From positions 15,880,410-15,944,409 of the forward strand of contig NC_135212.1 of assembly GCF_052324685.1 (NCBI RefSeq): a stretch of 64,000 bases of DNA. The letters run 5' to 3'. The position numbers and the translations under genes were made by a program. This document shows, piece by piece, positions 1 to 11,853 of this stretch. Numbering within the stretch: position 1 is the stretch's first letter; every line of letters begins with the position of its first letter. The notes beneath the pieces are model-generated. The model was not told the DNA's origin and searched no databases. It saw only the letters and a program-made list of their open reading frames with translations. The stretch is from Brachyhypopomus gauderio. Lineage: Eukaryota; Chordata; Actinopteri; Gymnotiformes; Hypopomidae.

Positions 1-19
1 ACAGAACAGTTGCTATAAC

Positions 20-270
20 ATTACTGGTAATGTTAGATATGACAGAAACATGTCAGAACAGGGTGCTTTGCAGCTTGCCGTGTATGGTTGTGCATGGCCA
101 CAAACAGGTTAGTGCCCCGTTCCCCATCCAAAGCACCTACATAGGGCATGTGAACATCAAAACTGGACAATGGAGCAGTGGAAAAGGTGGCCTGGTCTGA
201 TGAACTATGTTTTTGCATTTTGTGAATGATCAGATTCGTGCATAGCTTACCTGGGAAGTTCATGTTTTTT
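20..270 (+). pseudogene. Decayed Tc1-like transposase fragment
   Basis: Reading the plus strand around 162-205 gives the Tc1-type block NWTMEQW, followed one frame away by KVAWSDE. Further on there is a weak match to the usual RVRRLPGE segment. The frame is broken several times and there is no start or end, so this is a fossil piece of a Tc1/mariner DDE transposase cut by the window edge or by decay. The minus-strand open frame over the same bases is a shadow. Superfamily assignment rests on these short blocks only. Confidence 0.55.
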
Positions 271-1192
271 TCTGTTTCTGAACAAGCTCCACTTATATCA
301 AATTTGATACAAATTAAGTTTTCCTGCTTTAACTAATTTAATACGTATGCTTCAATGATTAAAGCTACTTATTAACAATCTTTCGTCAGGGCACAGAACA
401 ATCTCATGTGCATAAATCAAAGTTACAATTAAATATGTAGCATTAAGGCCAGTGAAGGCCTTGATTCAAGAGGTCTCATTTTCTCAAGGTATTTTTTTCA
501 AAATCTTATCATTCATGCCATGCAAGTCAGTTTTGCTTACATTTCTGAATCTAGGAAAACTAAAGTATAGTTTAAGATACCGTCAGACTATGTGTTACAG
601 AGCCAGCAAATGATCAGAAAGAACTAGCAATTGTGGACAGGGGTGTGAAGTGACAGTCAGCACATTTGGTCATATTAATAATGCAAAGCCCTTTAAATGG
701 CAGTTTGTCACTTACCGAATCCTGCTTGCTGAAAACTACACCGACACTCAAGCTGTAGCCAAGGGACAGTAGCAAACTCAAATAGGGGAGTCATCAACCA
801 ATACTCCTTCTACAACCAAGGTTTTTTTTTTTTTTTTTACCAAAATGAAACATGGGTCAGCCCAGGTAACCCATTGTAAAGATGGGTAACTCCAACTTTA
901 TTTCTAGGTTATATTGGTATAGTTATACCACATGAACATTACTTATAAAATCATGCATTATAGAACCCACCCCTCAAAAAAAAAAAAAAAAAAAAAAGCT
1001 ATAGAAAAAAAAAAGAATTTTACTTGCCACCCATGGCTGACCTGTTATTACTAAGACCAATTTTGCTAGTAATATATACAACTTCTACTAGTAATTAACA
1101 GCAAACTTTGCCGTAAAGTTCTGGGTAGAATGTTTCAACAAATAAAAGCATGCAGACATCATAGTACCAGTTGAAAAGGGTAAATACAAAAT
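271..1192. other. Non-coding stretch downstream of snrpd2
   Basis: AT-rich sequence with two homopolymer runs (T near 821-838, A near 976-998). I see no coding exon, RNA gene or complete transposon here. Confidence 0.5.
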
Positions 1193-1198
1193 TTTATT
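1193..1198 (-). terminator. Polyadenylation signal of snrpd2
   Basis: AATAAA on the minus strand, about 78 bases beyond the snrpd2 stop codon. The spacing fits a short 3' UTR. It was assigned from sequence only. Confidence 0.6.
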
Positions 1199-1275
1199 TT
1201 GAAAACAAAATCAAAGCCTTACCAAAAAAAGGAAGACAAAAACAAAAAATATCAAACAATTAAATCCACAAAAGT

Positions 1276-2991
1276 CTATTTGCCAGTTATAAGAGGATTC
1301 CTCAGTACAACAATGACTGAATCTCCTCTCAAGAACATCTTGGAGATGTAGCGATCTTTATTGACTGGTTTTGACTTCTTTTTGCCTTTGCCACTCTTAG
1401 GAACCTCAGTCCACATCTCCTTCACATTCTCCAGCACCATGTTACAATGCCTGCAATAGAACACATTGAGGAACTGCTGATGATTGTGTAATGCTATGAA
1501 ACCAAATTTAGTGGTTGCTTTAAACAAATTTTTGCAATCTGACCACGAAATATTAATGATGGCCATGTCCAGCATAATTTACCAATATTAATTTAAGAAG
1601 ATACACACTTGAAGAGTGCAGTGAATTGAATTCGGAACTTATTATTCTACTGTAAAATAATGTTCTGTGGGTGCATCCAAGTTGGTATACATTAACACAT
1701 CCACAGACATACTACATCCACCACTTTGTTTCTGTTCTCCGACTTGTATGCTGGTTGACTTATGGCATCTATAATTCGATTTCTGAGTTTTAGCCATTTA
1801 CAAAATCATTAATAAAAGGTCAGTTTGTTGACCAAGTCAGTATTAAAATTGCTGTACCCAGAATCTCAAGTAATGCATTTGTTAGCTAAGAAGTTCACTG
1901 AAAAAAAAACAGTCATATTCTTTCAACATAACAGCAATAATGCTGTTTTTAAAGAGAATGAAAATTTGGCTAAATCTAAAGACACTTTCAAGAATGACCA
2001 TCTTTTTCTGTTTTCTATGTCTAGTAGCTAGGCTACATGTACTCAAGGGCCAGAATGACTAGTATTTTCACATTTAAAAATTGAACTATTTTTCCCCAAT
2101 TAACAGAAACACCTTTCCTTGTACGCACCATACAACAAAACATTGTCCACAATGTATCTGAAAATATTTTGAAAATGTCATACGTACTTTAGCTCATATA
2201 CAAATTTTGTAATTCAGCAAATAATTAAAATGGTTACTACTGAAAAAGCACGACAAGTACGTACCTGTCGAAGGCCTTCACTCGGCCCAGCAGTTTCTTA
2301 TTATTGCGACAGTTGATAAGGACCTGCGTGTTGTTTTTGACAGACTGGGTGAGCACAGAGAGGGGTCCAGTGTTGAACTCTTCCTCTTCACGTTTCTGAA
2401 GCTCCTCCGGAGTCATCTCCGACTTGGGCTTGTTCAGAAGACTCCTAAAAACAGTGTTCATGAGCAGTACTTTGTAAAGACACCGTAGCACTCTGTGTAG
2501 TAGCCTGCTAGCTAGTTTAGTTATCCTACCTAACCTGACAAACAAGTGTACAAGGACGTTATACGTTTTTATTCAATTAAACTTAATCGTAGTTACACTG
2601 CAAAATTTACTATCGCTAAGCTCCTAATAATAGCCAAGTTTTTCTCAACCACGTATGGAAGCTAGCTAGCCAACTTGGCTAGGCCAATTTATCCACACAA
2701 AATCACAAACGATCAATAATTGTGTTAAATACAATGTTAACAAAGCAGCAGTCTACTCATAAATATGAATACGTGAACAATCCGGCAGTGAATATTGATC
2801 TAGCTAAAGGTTCGTTCACATAAACTCGTGTAATCCCTACAGCTAACGGGCTCACTAGTCGGATTAGGTTATTCGATTGTTAAAGCACATTGCATTTCGT
2901 CTTTTTCCAAGTACAGTTGTATTATCGAGTTTAATTTTATAACTGAATTTACATATAACAGTCGTAACAAAAAATATGAATGAACTTACAT
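1276..2991 (-). CDS. snrpd2: Small nuclear ribonucleoprotein Sm D2
   Basis: Sm D2 is a core subunit of the heptameric Sm ring that assembles on U1, U2, U4 and U5 snRNAs. The spliced protein is 118 residues, the usual length, and nearly identical to human; the C-terminus reads NPLITGK where human has NPLIAGK. Coding exons on the minus strand are 2990-2991 (the AT of the start codon), 2265-2444 (G of the start codon through residue 60 and AG of codon 61) and 1276-1450 (ending in TAG). Introns are 545 and 814 bases with clean GT-AG ends: the donor after AT is GTAAGT, the acceptors are TTTTAG and TTGCAG. The arginine codon at exon 2/3 is split AG|G. Both introns are otherwise featureless. Exon 1 is mostly 5' UTR and its upstream limit is not fixed; a CCGGAAAT motif about 140 bases upstream fits a housekeeping promoter. 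Everything looks intact. Confidence 0.96.
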
Positions 2992-3181
2992 TTTATTTTG
3001 ACCGGTCGAAAATCTTTAGAGAGAACGACACCAGCCGATATGTTCTTAACCAAGCTAAGCGAAATATTTTCACGCTTACAAAACGTTGTCTGATGCCAGT
3101 TCCTTGTGTAATACCGCCTTTAATACAATTATTTCCGGGTCAGTCTCGTTTGGTTGGTTATTTGTCTATATGTTATATTTG

Positions 3182-3184
<3 letters not shown>

Positions 3185-3232
<48 letters not shown>
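3185..3232. repeat. (AT)n microsatellite
   Basis: About 24 uninterrupted AT units just upstream of snrpd2 exon 1. It creates a spurious plus-strand frame full of alternating Ile and Tyr. Confidence 0.95.
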
Positions 3233-3235
<3 letters not shown>

Positions 3236-3528
3236 GAATTGTGAAGTCGACCCAGTTTTAATCCCGTTCATTTTTTGTAAGGGTAGCCAGCAGGGTCCGT
3301 GTAAATCCGCGTATCATTTGTTCATTTGATATTCAACTGAAAATCAAAATCAGAAAATTAAAAAAACTATTATTTTGTTTTTCGTTTTGAATATAAAAAC
3401 AAAAAAACAAATCAGGCTTGTATTTTTCAGTTTTTTATTTGATATTCCAAACAAAAATAGCAAAATTTAAAAACGGATTCGGAGCCGAACTTGATTTTGA
3501 TTTTTTTAACTTGACCCATTTGTGTGCC

Positions 3529-3640
3529 CCGGAAGTTACTGATTTGTTTATTCTTCGGACAACGGAAGTCGCGACAACGGAAGTTCAAAACGCTTGATGG
3601 TCACGTGATTATGTGCCTTCAGATAGTTCCAGGAAGTTCT
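3529..3640. promoter_or_regulatory. ETS-motif cluster with E-box
   Basis: Within about 110 bases there are CCGGAAGT (3529), ACGGAAGT twice (3562 and 3577), TCACGTGA (3601) and AGGAAGT (3631). Clusters of GGAAGT plus CACGTG are typical of CpG-type housekeeping promoters. It sits about 540 bases upstream of snrpd2 exon 1 and could serve snrpd2, a divergent transcript, or neither. I cannot place a transcription start. Confidence 0.4.
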
Positions 3641-4190
3641 TTGCGGGCAATTTGAGTGCGTAAGCACAGAGACAAAACTGCGATTTAAGGATAGCGACCA
3701 ACTTTAGGCTAATGTTAGAGCACATTGCTGTTGAATGCCTTGATTGTTTTATAATTGTTATATATTACGTTCATTTATATATTTAGATGGACAGGAAGGG
3801 GTGAGAAATTCAAATCAGATTAATTTTCTAACATTAACATATCTTTAAATCATGGTGATTTCTGTAATCCCATGGTATTGGAGACCTAAGTAATCTAAAT
3901 GACTAATGTACATTTTCTGACTTTCAGATACGACAGAAGGAAATTTTTCTTTGACTTTATTGTGCAGAAATCTGCTTTAAAAGGGTACATTAAAACATTA
4001 CATTTACATCCAGACAGTATATGACATATTAAAATACATTGATAAATTATATATATTTGTCTTTTTAATACACACTTATTTACAGCAATTAATTCATTAA
4101 ATAAATCTCTAAGAATCTCAAATATGATGAATATCATGTCAAACAGTTTTTCTGTGTCCTTTCCTCCGTGTTGTTTGTTTAGTGTCCACC
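3641..4190. other. Non-coding stretch
   Basis: AT-rich, with no exon that I can support. It lies between the ETS cluster and the THAP-like pseudogene. Confidence 0.4.
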
Positions 4191-4740
4191 ATGGTTTGCT
4201 GTGCTGCATGGGGATGCACCAATTGATCAGAGAAAGGAGCAAAAATGTATGGTTTCCCCCACTGATACTGAGAGGAGAAAAAAAAATGTTGTCTCAACTG
4301 AGCAGGAGCAATCTTACCCTTACTAAAGATTACAACAGCAAAAAAAATATGTGAGGTAATCATCAAACACTGCATTTGCACTTTTCACAATAAACACACT
4401 ATTGGAATGCTTAATGCCCGATTTATTAAAATACAGAATAGTGTTGTACATCCTTGGTTGTTTTTTATACGTGTAATGAGTGTATACGTATCCAGTAAGT
4501 GTTCTCTAATACTGTGTATTCACCCACTATGGGATATGACAAAACTGAGTTGTCATGTGTGAGGAGTAAACTCACATTACTCTGCAGGCACATTTTGAGG
4601 CAGACCAGTTCATCAAAACCAAACAGGGCAAGACTAGGCTGAGAGCAGATGCTGTTCCCACCATTTTTGTGCATCGCCCCACACTCAGAAAGAGGAAGCC
4701 CCCTGCACAATACGAAATGATAGAAAGAAGAAACAGTTAA
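4191..4740 (+). pseudogene. THAP-domain protein remnant, two exons
   Basis: Exon 1 (4191-4355) starts MVCCAAWGCTN and continues with SEKGAKMYGFP and a basic stretch. This matches the zinc-coordinating C2CH start of THAP domains. A GTAAT donor follows TGTGAG. Exon 2 begins at 4588 after TCTGCAG and reads AHFEADQFIK, then RLRADAVPTIF, the classic end of the THAP fold. It ends at 4740 in TAA. Joining the exons restores CEAHF across the junction. The gene is broken: codon 12 is TGA (probably a decayed CGA arginine codon), and small indels shift the frame in the C-run near 4256 and the A-runs after it. It could be a retired host thap gene or the DNA-binding end of a THAP-bearing transposon; no transposase is seen nearby. 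Confidence 0.75.
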
Positions 4741-5435
4741 AAGATGGTCATCTTGGAAGCAAGAGCCAATCCAGAAAGGTGAAAAACAACTCCAGTAGCC
4801 AAGCTTCAAAATCCAGCAACCCCCAAACAGCTCCAAATGTGCCATCAAGCCCATTAGTCACTCCAACAGAAACATTTGGACTAATCATTGCACCTACAAG
4901 TGCTCCAGCCCCCAGCCAACATCACTACTACTACAGCCAACATACAGCAGTGTAATAAACATTGATTACTTATTGCTATTTTAAACTTACCTTGTTGTGT
5001 TTTCAATCTCATCATGGTCAGCACCCAATTATCCCAAAGCAGGCAACTAATATACACTAACAAGATAAATTAAATACAACATAAATAATACAATAATAGA
5101 ATATAAGTCTAGTATGGTTACATATGATTACATATATCATACTGTACTATAACATTTTAGTATGTTGTATTCCTCTTGAGTCTTGTAAGATTCATTGATC
5201 AAAACTGCCACCCTAATTTCAACTTACCTTGTGTTTTCAATCTCTCTTGATGACCTTCCCTCTCCCTTTGCCATCAATCCAAAGTCTGCTGAGCATAATA
5301 AAGATAATAGTCAACAGAATAACAAAACCTACAAACACTTGATCTATAAATTACACTGTTGTGTACTATTTAGAAGTCTTAAATATGCATTCTAATCAAT
5401 ATCAGCAGTGATCTATCACAAGAATGGCTCTCCTC
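4741..5435. other. Non-coding stretch
   Basis: No supported feature. The first 200 bases might be further decayed sequence of the THAP gene, being rich in Ser, Lys and Pro codons, but no frame is held. Confidence 0.4.
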
Positions 5436-5440
5436 CTTAT

Positions 5441-5781
5441 TGTAACGCTTGGGTGTGGGAAGCAGACACCAAGACGATTACGGTGAACGATGAACATTTA
5501 TTAACAAAGACACGAGTAAGCTCGGTGCGGAGCGCAAGCAGCACAGTCACACTCACACTGACACCTGGCTTTAGACAAAGACGAGCACTAGACACCGCGC
5601 GAACGCACAATAAATAGGTGAGTTACACAGACCCACGTGACCTCGAGACAAGGCACAGGTGTAACAAACGAACACGCTCACAAACAACCCACACCCACGG
5701 AAGTACATACATGGACATAACGACATGCAGACGACGTAACGGCACGCCCACAGGGAAGGGTCCGGAGCTGTCACCGTGACA
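5441..5781 (-). mobile_element. Solo LTR, family A
   Basis: A 341-bp solo LTR beginning TGTCACGGTGACAG and ending GCGTTACA on the minus strand, flanked by the 5-bp duplication CTTAT (5436-5440 and 5782-5786). It is clearly related to the LTRs at 39457-39794 and 41203-41540 but diverged, so it is an older subfamily. No internal region remains, as expected after LTR-LTR recombination. Confidence 0.85.
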
Positions 5782-5786
5782 CTTAT

Positions 5787-8619
5787 TGTGCGTTAGCTGG
5801 TACTCCAAAATGGATATCATCATTTCACCTCCTCGACCCAACACACTCTACAATCACACTCAAATGTTATATTTAACCAATACTACCCCGCAAAAACATC
5901 GCGTTTAGGTGAAATGGCATTAAGAGAGGAATTTACAATTAAGCACCGGACTGCTTACACACTCACCGTGTGGAGGGAAAAGCGTGCTGTGATTCTGTGT
6001 CCACAGTCCGACAGCTGGGAGGCGCTCACTTTCATTTCAGGCTGTATGAAATGTAGTGCCCTAACTTAGACCCTCCCTTAAACAATCTTTGCTTCAAAAC
6101 CTTGATATCGATGGTCGCATCTTGTATAGTCAGCCTGTTTATGTCTTTATTTCCCTTTTGCTGACTGATGAGACTGACTATGTGGCTGGCTGCTTTTCTT
6201 CTATGTATGCTTCTTCTCTCTCTCTAACAATATAAACTAATTAAAACTAATTACTGAGTATAAGATTTTTAAATAGTTTTAATCTTTTTTTATTTAATTC
6301 TTTTTTATCATAGTTTGCCAGCAGTATTACTGTAAAGTTAGCAACTAATGTTTGTTGACATTGTGCTGACCATGGTGACTTTCTAATATTTAAATGGAAA
6401 AGACATTCCATGTAAAGTGTGTTTTGTTTCCAACTACCTATGGCTTCATAAAACATCTTTCTTTTCAGTTATATTTTAAAGAAAGTGCAATTACTGGTGC
6501 AATTACTCTTACTTACACTCTTGGACACATAATAATTCTCAGTGATTTTGTTTTTGTTTGGGAAACAGACTCACTCACATGCTGTTTTTTAATCTTTGAT
6601 TTGTTGTTGTTGTTGTTTTGTCATCATCACTGATGGATGTTAGCTATTTCTTTTAACAGAATTACTTTCTTTAAATACATATACATCATTATATATTGTA
6701 TATTTAGAACAAATTTGAACTGATGAATGTATATTTAGACAATATTATATATAAACGTAACAACTGTGAGGCCTATTTATACATTCATGAGGAGTGAGAC
6801 ACTGATTCGGTCACTGGTTTTCTTCAAGGGCAACACTTTATCTACCTCACTTAATTACTGCAGCTTGTTCAAATCTGAAAAAACATTTGTGCATATTGGA
6901 TGCAGCGAAATTTGATGAAAGGAAATTTCTGATGTCCCTTTTGATAGATGCTCCCACTCCTATGAAAAAAGATACCCACTTACTGAGCGAAGTTATTGAT
7001 AGCACTTAAGGGAACTCAGTGAAGCTGAGGGAGTACGCTGGGTCAGTTGTATGGCCCATTTTCAGCAGAGTGAATCTGTCACACTTGAAAAACCTCTATG
7101 GACCAGTCAGAAACTGGAAGTTCTATATTAGCACACAAACGCACCCACACACACACACATCTATGCTGTATATGTTAAATAATTTATTTTTAAGATGAAA
7201 AGCTGAAAACTGTAGATGACACAATGACGATGATTATTATTAATAATAGTAATCCAGCCATAGGGATTTTAAATACTTAATTCATCTAGGCCACATTTTC
7301 CAAGGAACAATTAAATCTTTATTCAAGATAAGCGATATGTATACCATGTAAACCCAACTACACATCTGAGAAGGTTTTTGAGGTATCTGTTTCCTGGTTC
7401 TTGCTTTTTTTTTTACTAACTAATACAGCTTACATTCATATAATTTTTAATTGCCCCAATATAAAGTCTCAAAGTCCAAAGCCATAACAGTCTTTAAAAC
7501 TATGCAGCAAAACATTTAGGATCAAAGTTTTCAATCTGAAAAGACTTAAATAATCTGTATCAGTCATAAACATAAATAAATGTCAATGGATTTGGGGGCA
7601 ATACTGTCAATATTGTACACAATATACCAATTGTGTTTTAATAAACTAACATGTATAAGTTAATGAGTAAATATTGTACACAATAGGTTAATTGCGTTTT
7701 AATAAACTATAAGTTAATGATTTTTTTAAATTCTACAATTGTCAATAAAATGCAAGTGTCCATGCATCCACATACCTATATGTGAAGCAACAAACAGCAA
7801 AAAAAGCTGTAAATGTAACAATGTAAGCCATTGTTATATATCACATACATAGAGAACATGAGTTATTACACAAAAAAATACACAAAAAACAATAACACTT
7901 CAAATTAACATCCTGTAGAACTAGTGCCCTAATACATGACTGAATGACTGTTGGAAACAGCAAAAACAGATCCCATTACATTTTGCAACCTATTTAACAG
8001 GCACATTTCTGATAAAACACAGACTAGTGTAAAAACACTGATTTTATAACATGCTAAGAATCCAAGACAAAACAAATGAAGACTATGTTTTATCCAGTTT
8101 CAATTAAACAATTTTTTTATGAACTATTTTCAACATATAGTTTGAAATAGCGTATTTGTATATGAAAATTGTGTCAGAGGTTAGGTCGTGCTTGGCTATG
8201 ACTGAATCATGCAATTTTGATTAACTTTTGATTATACATAGCTACAGAAAGCAAGTTACAGTCGTGCAAGAAATTAAAATAACTTGACGTGCTTTTGATG
8301 TTGATTTTCTTTTAAATTTTGCATGTTATTTTTTAATAATTTCTTGATACTATCTTCTAAAGTTGTCTATGTGTACAGCGATTGTAATCATGCTCCTCAT
8401 TAATTTTGATATTTGTAAGAACAATTAGGCTATACGTCATCGTTATCGTTATTATTATCAAAGATGGATTATTGTTGTTTTAGTTATTATTATTATTATA
8501 ACTTAGTTAATTATTTTTAAAGAGTATAAACAGATTGTAATATTTTAATTAAAAAATAATAGAAAATAAAAGGCTTTTAATTCATCGAACATTAAATGCA
8601 GCCTTTTCAATGCGTCGTA
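5787..8619. other. Non-coding stretch between solo LTR and foxg gene
   Basis: AT-rich sequence with scattered short simple repeats (CTCTCT near 6210, TTG near 6600, CA near 7145). The part just left of 8620 must include the 3' UTR of the forkhead gene. I find no exon, RNA gene or complete transposon. Confidence 0.45.
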
Positions 8620-9828
8620 TTAATTGGGAAAATAAGTGGGGAAATCTGCGCACAGTCCTCCCCTGTACTCTGAGAGAGAGTTATTTCCAGGAAATACGTT
8701 GCTGGAAGACGTTTTAGACATTGAGGTATCCTCTCGAGTCCAAGGGGAAAGTGCCGATGTATGAGGTATTTGATGAGAGTAAAATAAACTTGTTTGACCA
8801 GATAGTAAGTTGAAAGAGTACTGACTAGGGAGAGACAACGGCACAGAAGGCACAGAAGAAGACGCAAACGAGGCGGTAGAAGTCACCTGGTGATGACGAC
8901 AGTGATCACTACCCGAGGAAATGTAAGGAGACTCAATCGTCGAGAGAGCAAGTCTTTCTATACCCATACCGTGATGCGCACTCCGTGGGAGCACCGGCGT
9001 TTGGTAATTGTGATGAGAGTCCAGATACGGCGTAGAGCCTGTAAGTTGATGAGCAGGACGTTGAAGTGGCAGAAATGACTGTACTGGCCAATAAAATGAG
9101 CCCGCGAACGCTAGTCTTGTTGCCGTAGTGGAGGTCAGCCGCGTTCCCCTTTTCATTGCCACTTTTACACGCGAGGCAGCCATTGAGCGTCGCCTGAGCT
9201 TGCCCGTGGTGCCACCTATAAACACGTCCTCACTGGATGGGTCGAGCATCCAGTAGTTACCTTTGCCGGGATCGTCATAATGGCGAGGCACCTTGATAAA
9301 ACATTTGTTGAGGCTTAGGTTGTGTCGGATGGAATTTTGCCAGCCCTGTCTGTTTTCCCTGTAGTATGGAAAGTTTCCCATAATAAACTCGTAGATACCG
9401 TTGAGTGTGAGTCGATGCTCTGGACTTTGCCGTATAGCCATCATAATTAGAGCATTATAACTGAACGGCGGCTTCTCGGGCTTCGTCTTTTCCTTGCCAT
9501 TTCCTACCACAGATTGACAATTTTTTCCGGGTTCCTTTCTGTTTTCGCTACATTCGGAAACTATTGATAGGGTTTTTTTTTTTGAAAACGAACATCGGAG
9601 TTTATCACTTTTTTCGTCGAAGTACACATATTTGATATCCGGAGTATGACCCACTTTGATTGTCTGGTCCTTGTGTGAACAGGTCAGGGACTTTATCCCG
9701 CGGGAGCAGACTGTGTTCGAAGTAGTACCGTTGTTATTCTTAATTTCCTCTTGTCGAAATAGTAAATTGCTGATGCTGAAGGACTTGTGGGAAAAATTAA
9801 CTGGGACTTCCTCCATGTTCAACATCAT
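8620..9828 (-). CDS. foxg1-like: Forkhead transcription factor, FoxG family
   Basis: A 402-residue single-exon gene. Residues 14-23 contain FSISNLL, an engrailed-homology-1 motif that recruits Groucho/TLE corepressors and matches the SFSI motif at the FoxG1 N-terminus. The forkhead domain spans about 117-208 ([17 protein letters not shown] onward), with recognition helix [13 protein letters not shown] at 165-177 and the FoxG-specific stretch [19 protein letters not shown] after it. Further on, [13 protein letters not shown] matches the conserved YWP block of FoxG1, and NLLSGQTS and the C-terminal GGLCADF also align. The N-terminal His/Pro/Gln-rich region of true FoxG1 is absent, so this is a diverged paralogue such as fish foxg1c or foxg1d; I cannot tell which. 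FoxG proteins are nuclear repressors in forebrain and sensory development. The start was chosen at the first Met of MMLNMEEV, which resembles MLDMGDRKEV in FoxG1; the second Met is equally possible. Confidence 0.93.
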   Translation of the reverse strand: MMLNMEEVPVNFSHKSFSISNLLFRQEEIKNNNGTTSNTVCSRGIKSLTCSHKDQTIKVGHTPDIKYVYFDEKSDKLRCSFSKKKTLSIVSECSENRKEPGKNCQSVVGNGKEKTKPEKPPFSYNALIMMAIRQSPEHRLTLNGIYEFIMGNFPYYRENRQGWQNSIRHNLSLNKCFIKVPRHYDDPGKGNYWMLDPSSEDVFIGGTTGKLRRRSMAASRVKVAMKRGTRLTSTTATRLAFAGSFYWPVQSFLPLQRPAHQLTGSTPYLDSHHNYQTPVLPRSAHHGMGIERLALSTIESPYISSGSDHCRHHQVTSTASFASSSVPSVPLSLPSQYSFNLLSGQTSLFYSHQIPHTSALSPWTREDTSMSKTSSSNVFPGNNSLSEYRGGLCADFPTYFPN

Positions 9829-10387
9829 TCTCCTCAGAAAATTCTCAAAAGTCTGTTAAGAATCTTTACGTCTGAAAAAGATTTATCAAATTACGACATG
9901 TAAACCACATGTTTAAGCGGTTAAAATAAATAGCGCACGTGCTCAGAGTAGAATTGTTGTTTTGAAAGAAAAAAAAAACAGATAAAGCAGAAATCCCTAC
10001 AAATTTCTTCTTTGGTCGAATTTACTGTGCAGCCAGTCTCTCTGCCTGATGAATGAACTCCAAAGCTCGAACTTGTGAAACCTAACAAACTTGGCCTGTC
10101 TCTTGCCCTGGAAACGCCTCTTAGCTCGTGCCCTTCCCCTTTGTTGACACAATATCTCTGTTAAATGCTCATCAAAACGGGAGTGTCAAGAAATGGGCTA
10201 GGCTAACCTAAAGACAACAGTCAGAAGGATGAGCAAATAAAAACCAGAATGCATATAGGTAGATTCGAGGATGCACTTCGTTGCTTGTCAAAAAGGGTTT
10301 CTAAGCAGATGACAGCAGAGCGGAGGATCAAGGGGAGTAAACGATGTAAGCGTTTACCCTCTGAACTATTTCAGTGCTCTTTTCTGC
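9829..10387. other. Upstream region of foxg gene
   Basis: Contains the presumed 5' UTR and promoter. I see an A-rich run near 9970 and CACGTG at about 9937, but no motif set that fixes a start site. Confidence 0.4.
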
Positions 10388-10395
10388 ATTCACAC

Positions 10396-11542
10396 CAGGG
10401 ATGGAAAGTAACTAATTACATTTACTCACATTACTGTAATTGAGTACTTTTTATGAGTAATTTGTAATTTTCTGAGTAGTTTTTGAAATATGTAATTTTT
10501 ACTTTTACTTGAGTACATTTTGACCCAAGTAGTTCTACTTCACTACATTTGATCGACCTCAAATTACTGAGTAAAAATATTGATGGTGAAAAATTTAATG
10601 CGGGCAGAAATTTAAACTTCGAGTCCCAGAACTGAAGGCAAATTGCATGGCCTTGCCTTGCGCGCACACTTTCCATTGTCTCATAATCAGGTCGTAATCT
10701 GGTGCACTTTTTTTCCAAAAGGATGAAATTGTTCTATCTTTAAATCTTCTATCTATCAGGTTCTGTGGGATCCTGTGGACATTTTATTGTGAAAAGTGGA
10801 ATCCTGTGGGCACTGTATTTTGAATAGTTGGTTCCTGTGAGCGTTTTAAATAGTGGAATCCTGTGCGCATTTTGTTTTATTTTGAGATGTGGGATCCTGT
10901 GGTCATTTTATATTTTATTTTGAGTTGTGGCAACCTGTGGGCATTTTATTGTGAATAGTGGGATCCGGTGGGCACTGTATTTTGAATAGTTGGATCCTGT
11001 TGGATCCCACTCACAATTAGAGAAAATAAAAGTCTGTCGCCTGTGTGCGCGTTTGTGTGGGTCACTCATTCTGAATTCCGGGAGATTATATGTGACTCGC
11101 GGGTATCAGGGAGACACTACCGAAATGCGGGAGACTCCCGCACCTTCCGGGAGACTTGGGATGTCTGTAGTGTTGTCCGTTAGACAGTAGGACTGAAAAT
11201 TGTTTGCACTTTATGGTACAGGTTGTGACTGTCCTTGTGCTGTGAGGAAGTATGTTCCTGAGCCCAGCTGATCTTTTTGCAAGTGTGGATGTGCACTTAA
11301 ATAAACTTTGAAATCGATTAAAACAACTTGTGCTGAATTTGGTTCATGATTCATCCATGCATTAAATAACTGAAAGTAATTAAGTAACTTTTACTCAAAT
11401 TACATTTTAAATGAAGTAATTTTTGTACTTTTACTCGAGTAAATTTTGAGATGGGTAATTTTACTTTTACTCTGAGTAGATTTTAGGCAAAGTAATGATA
11501 CTTTTACTCAATTACAATTTTTCAGTACTCTTTCCACCTCTG
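10396..11542. mobile_element. Non-autonomous hAT transposon
   Basis: The 8-bp duplication ATTCACAC (10388-10395 and 11543-11550) flanks ends CAGGGATGGAAAGTA and, on the other strand, CAGAGGTGGAAAGAGTA. This is a typical hAT layout. The subterminal parts are rich in TTTACTCAAG-like repeats common in fish hAT elements. No transposase frame is present. The middle contains a minisatellite (10759-11008). Confidence 0.9.
10759..11008 (+). repeat. Degenerate minisatellite inside hAT
   Basis: Seven to eight imperfect copies of a 26-40 bp unit built on GGATCCTGTGGGCATTTTAT followed by a TTGTGAATAGTG-like end. Copies vary in length through their T-rich centre. Confidence 0.85.
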
Positions 11543-11837
11543 ATTCACACACACGTTTGTAAGACAACCTCAAAATATGCACTAAAGATAAATGATTTAA
11601 TATTTTTATTTTGTACACATTACTTTCTAAAATACATCATAATGCAATATGCTATAAAATAATAAAGATACGTAAAAAGTGATCAGTATGCTAGTGCTTA
11701 TTATTGAGATGAATACCAAAATCTTTACTACAGTCACTTCTTCTACAGTAGCCTATACACTATTACATTTTTCAGTGCAGTGCTATTTCTATGACATAAT
11801 GTACTCTAAACAGACCTTAAAATCAGCTTGGAATCAT

Positions 11838-11843
11838 TTTATT
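11838..11843 (-). terminator. Candidate polyadenylation signal of pglyrp gene
   Basis: AATAAA on the minus strand 11 bases past the stop codon. Another AATAAA overlaps the stop itself (11853-11858) and a third is at 11605-11610. Which is used is unknown; the first two would give a very short 3' UTR. Confidence 0.4.
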
Positions 11844-11853
11844 AATGGAACAT

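Noticed and set aside
2976-3329. 117-codon plus-strand frame with an Ile-Tyr repeat
   Set aside because: It is made by the (AT)n tract and lies over snrpd2 exon 1 and its promoter; no homology.
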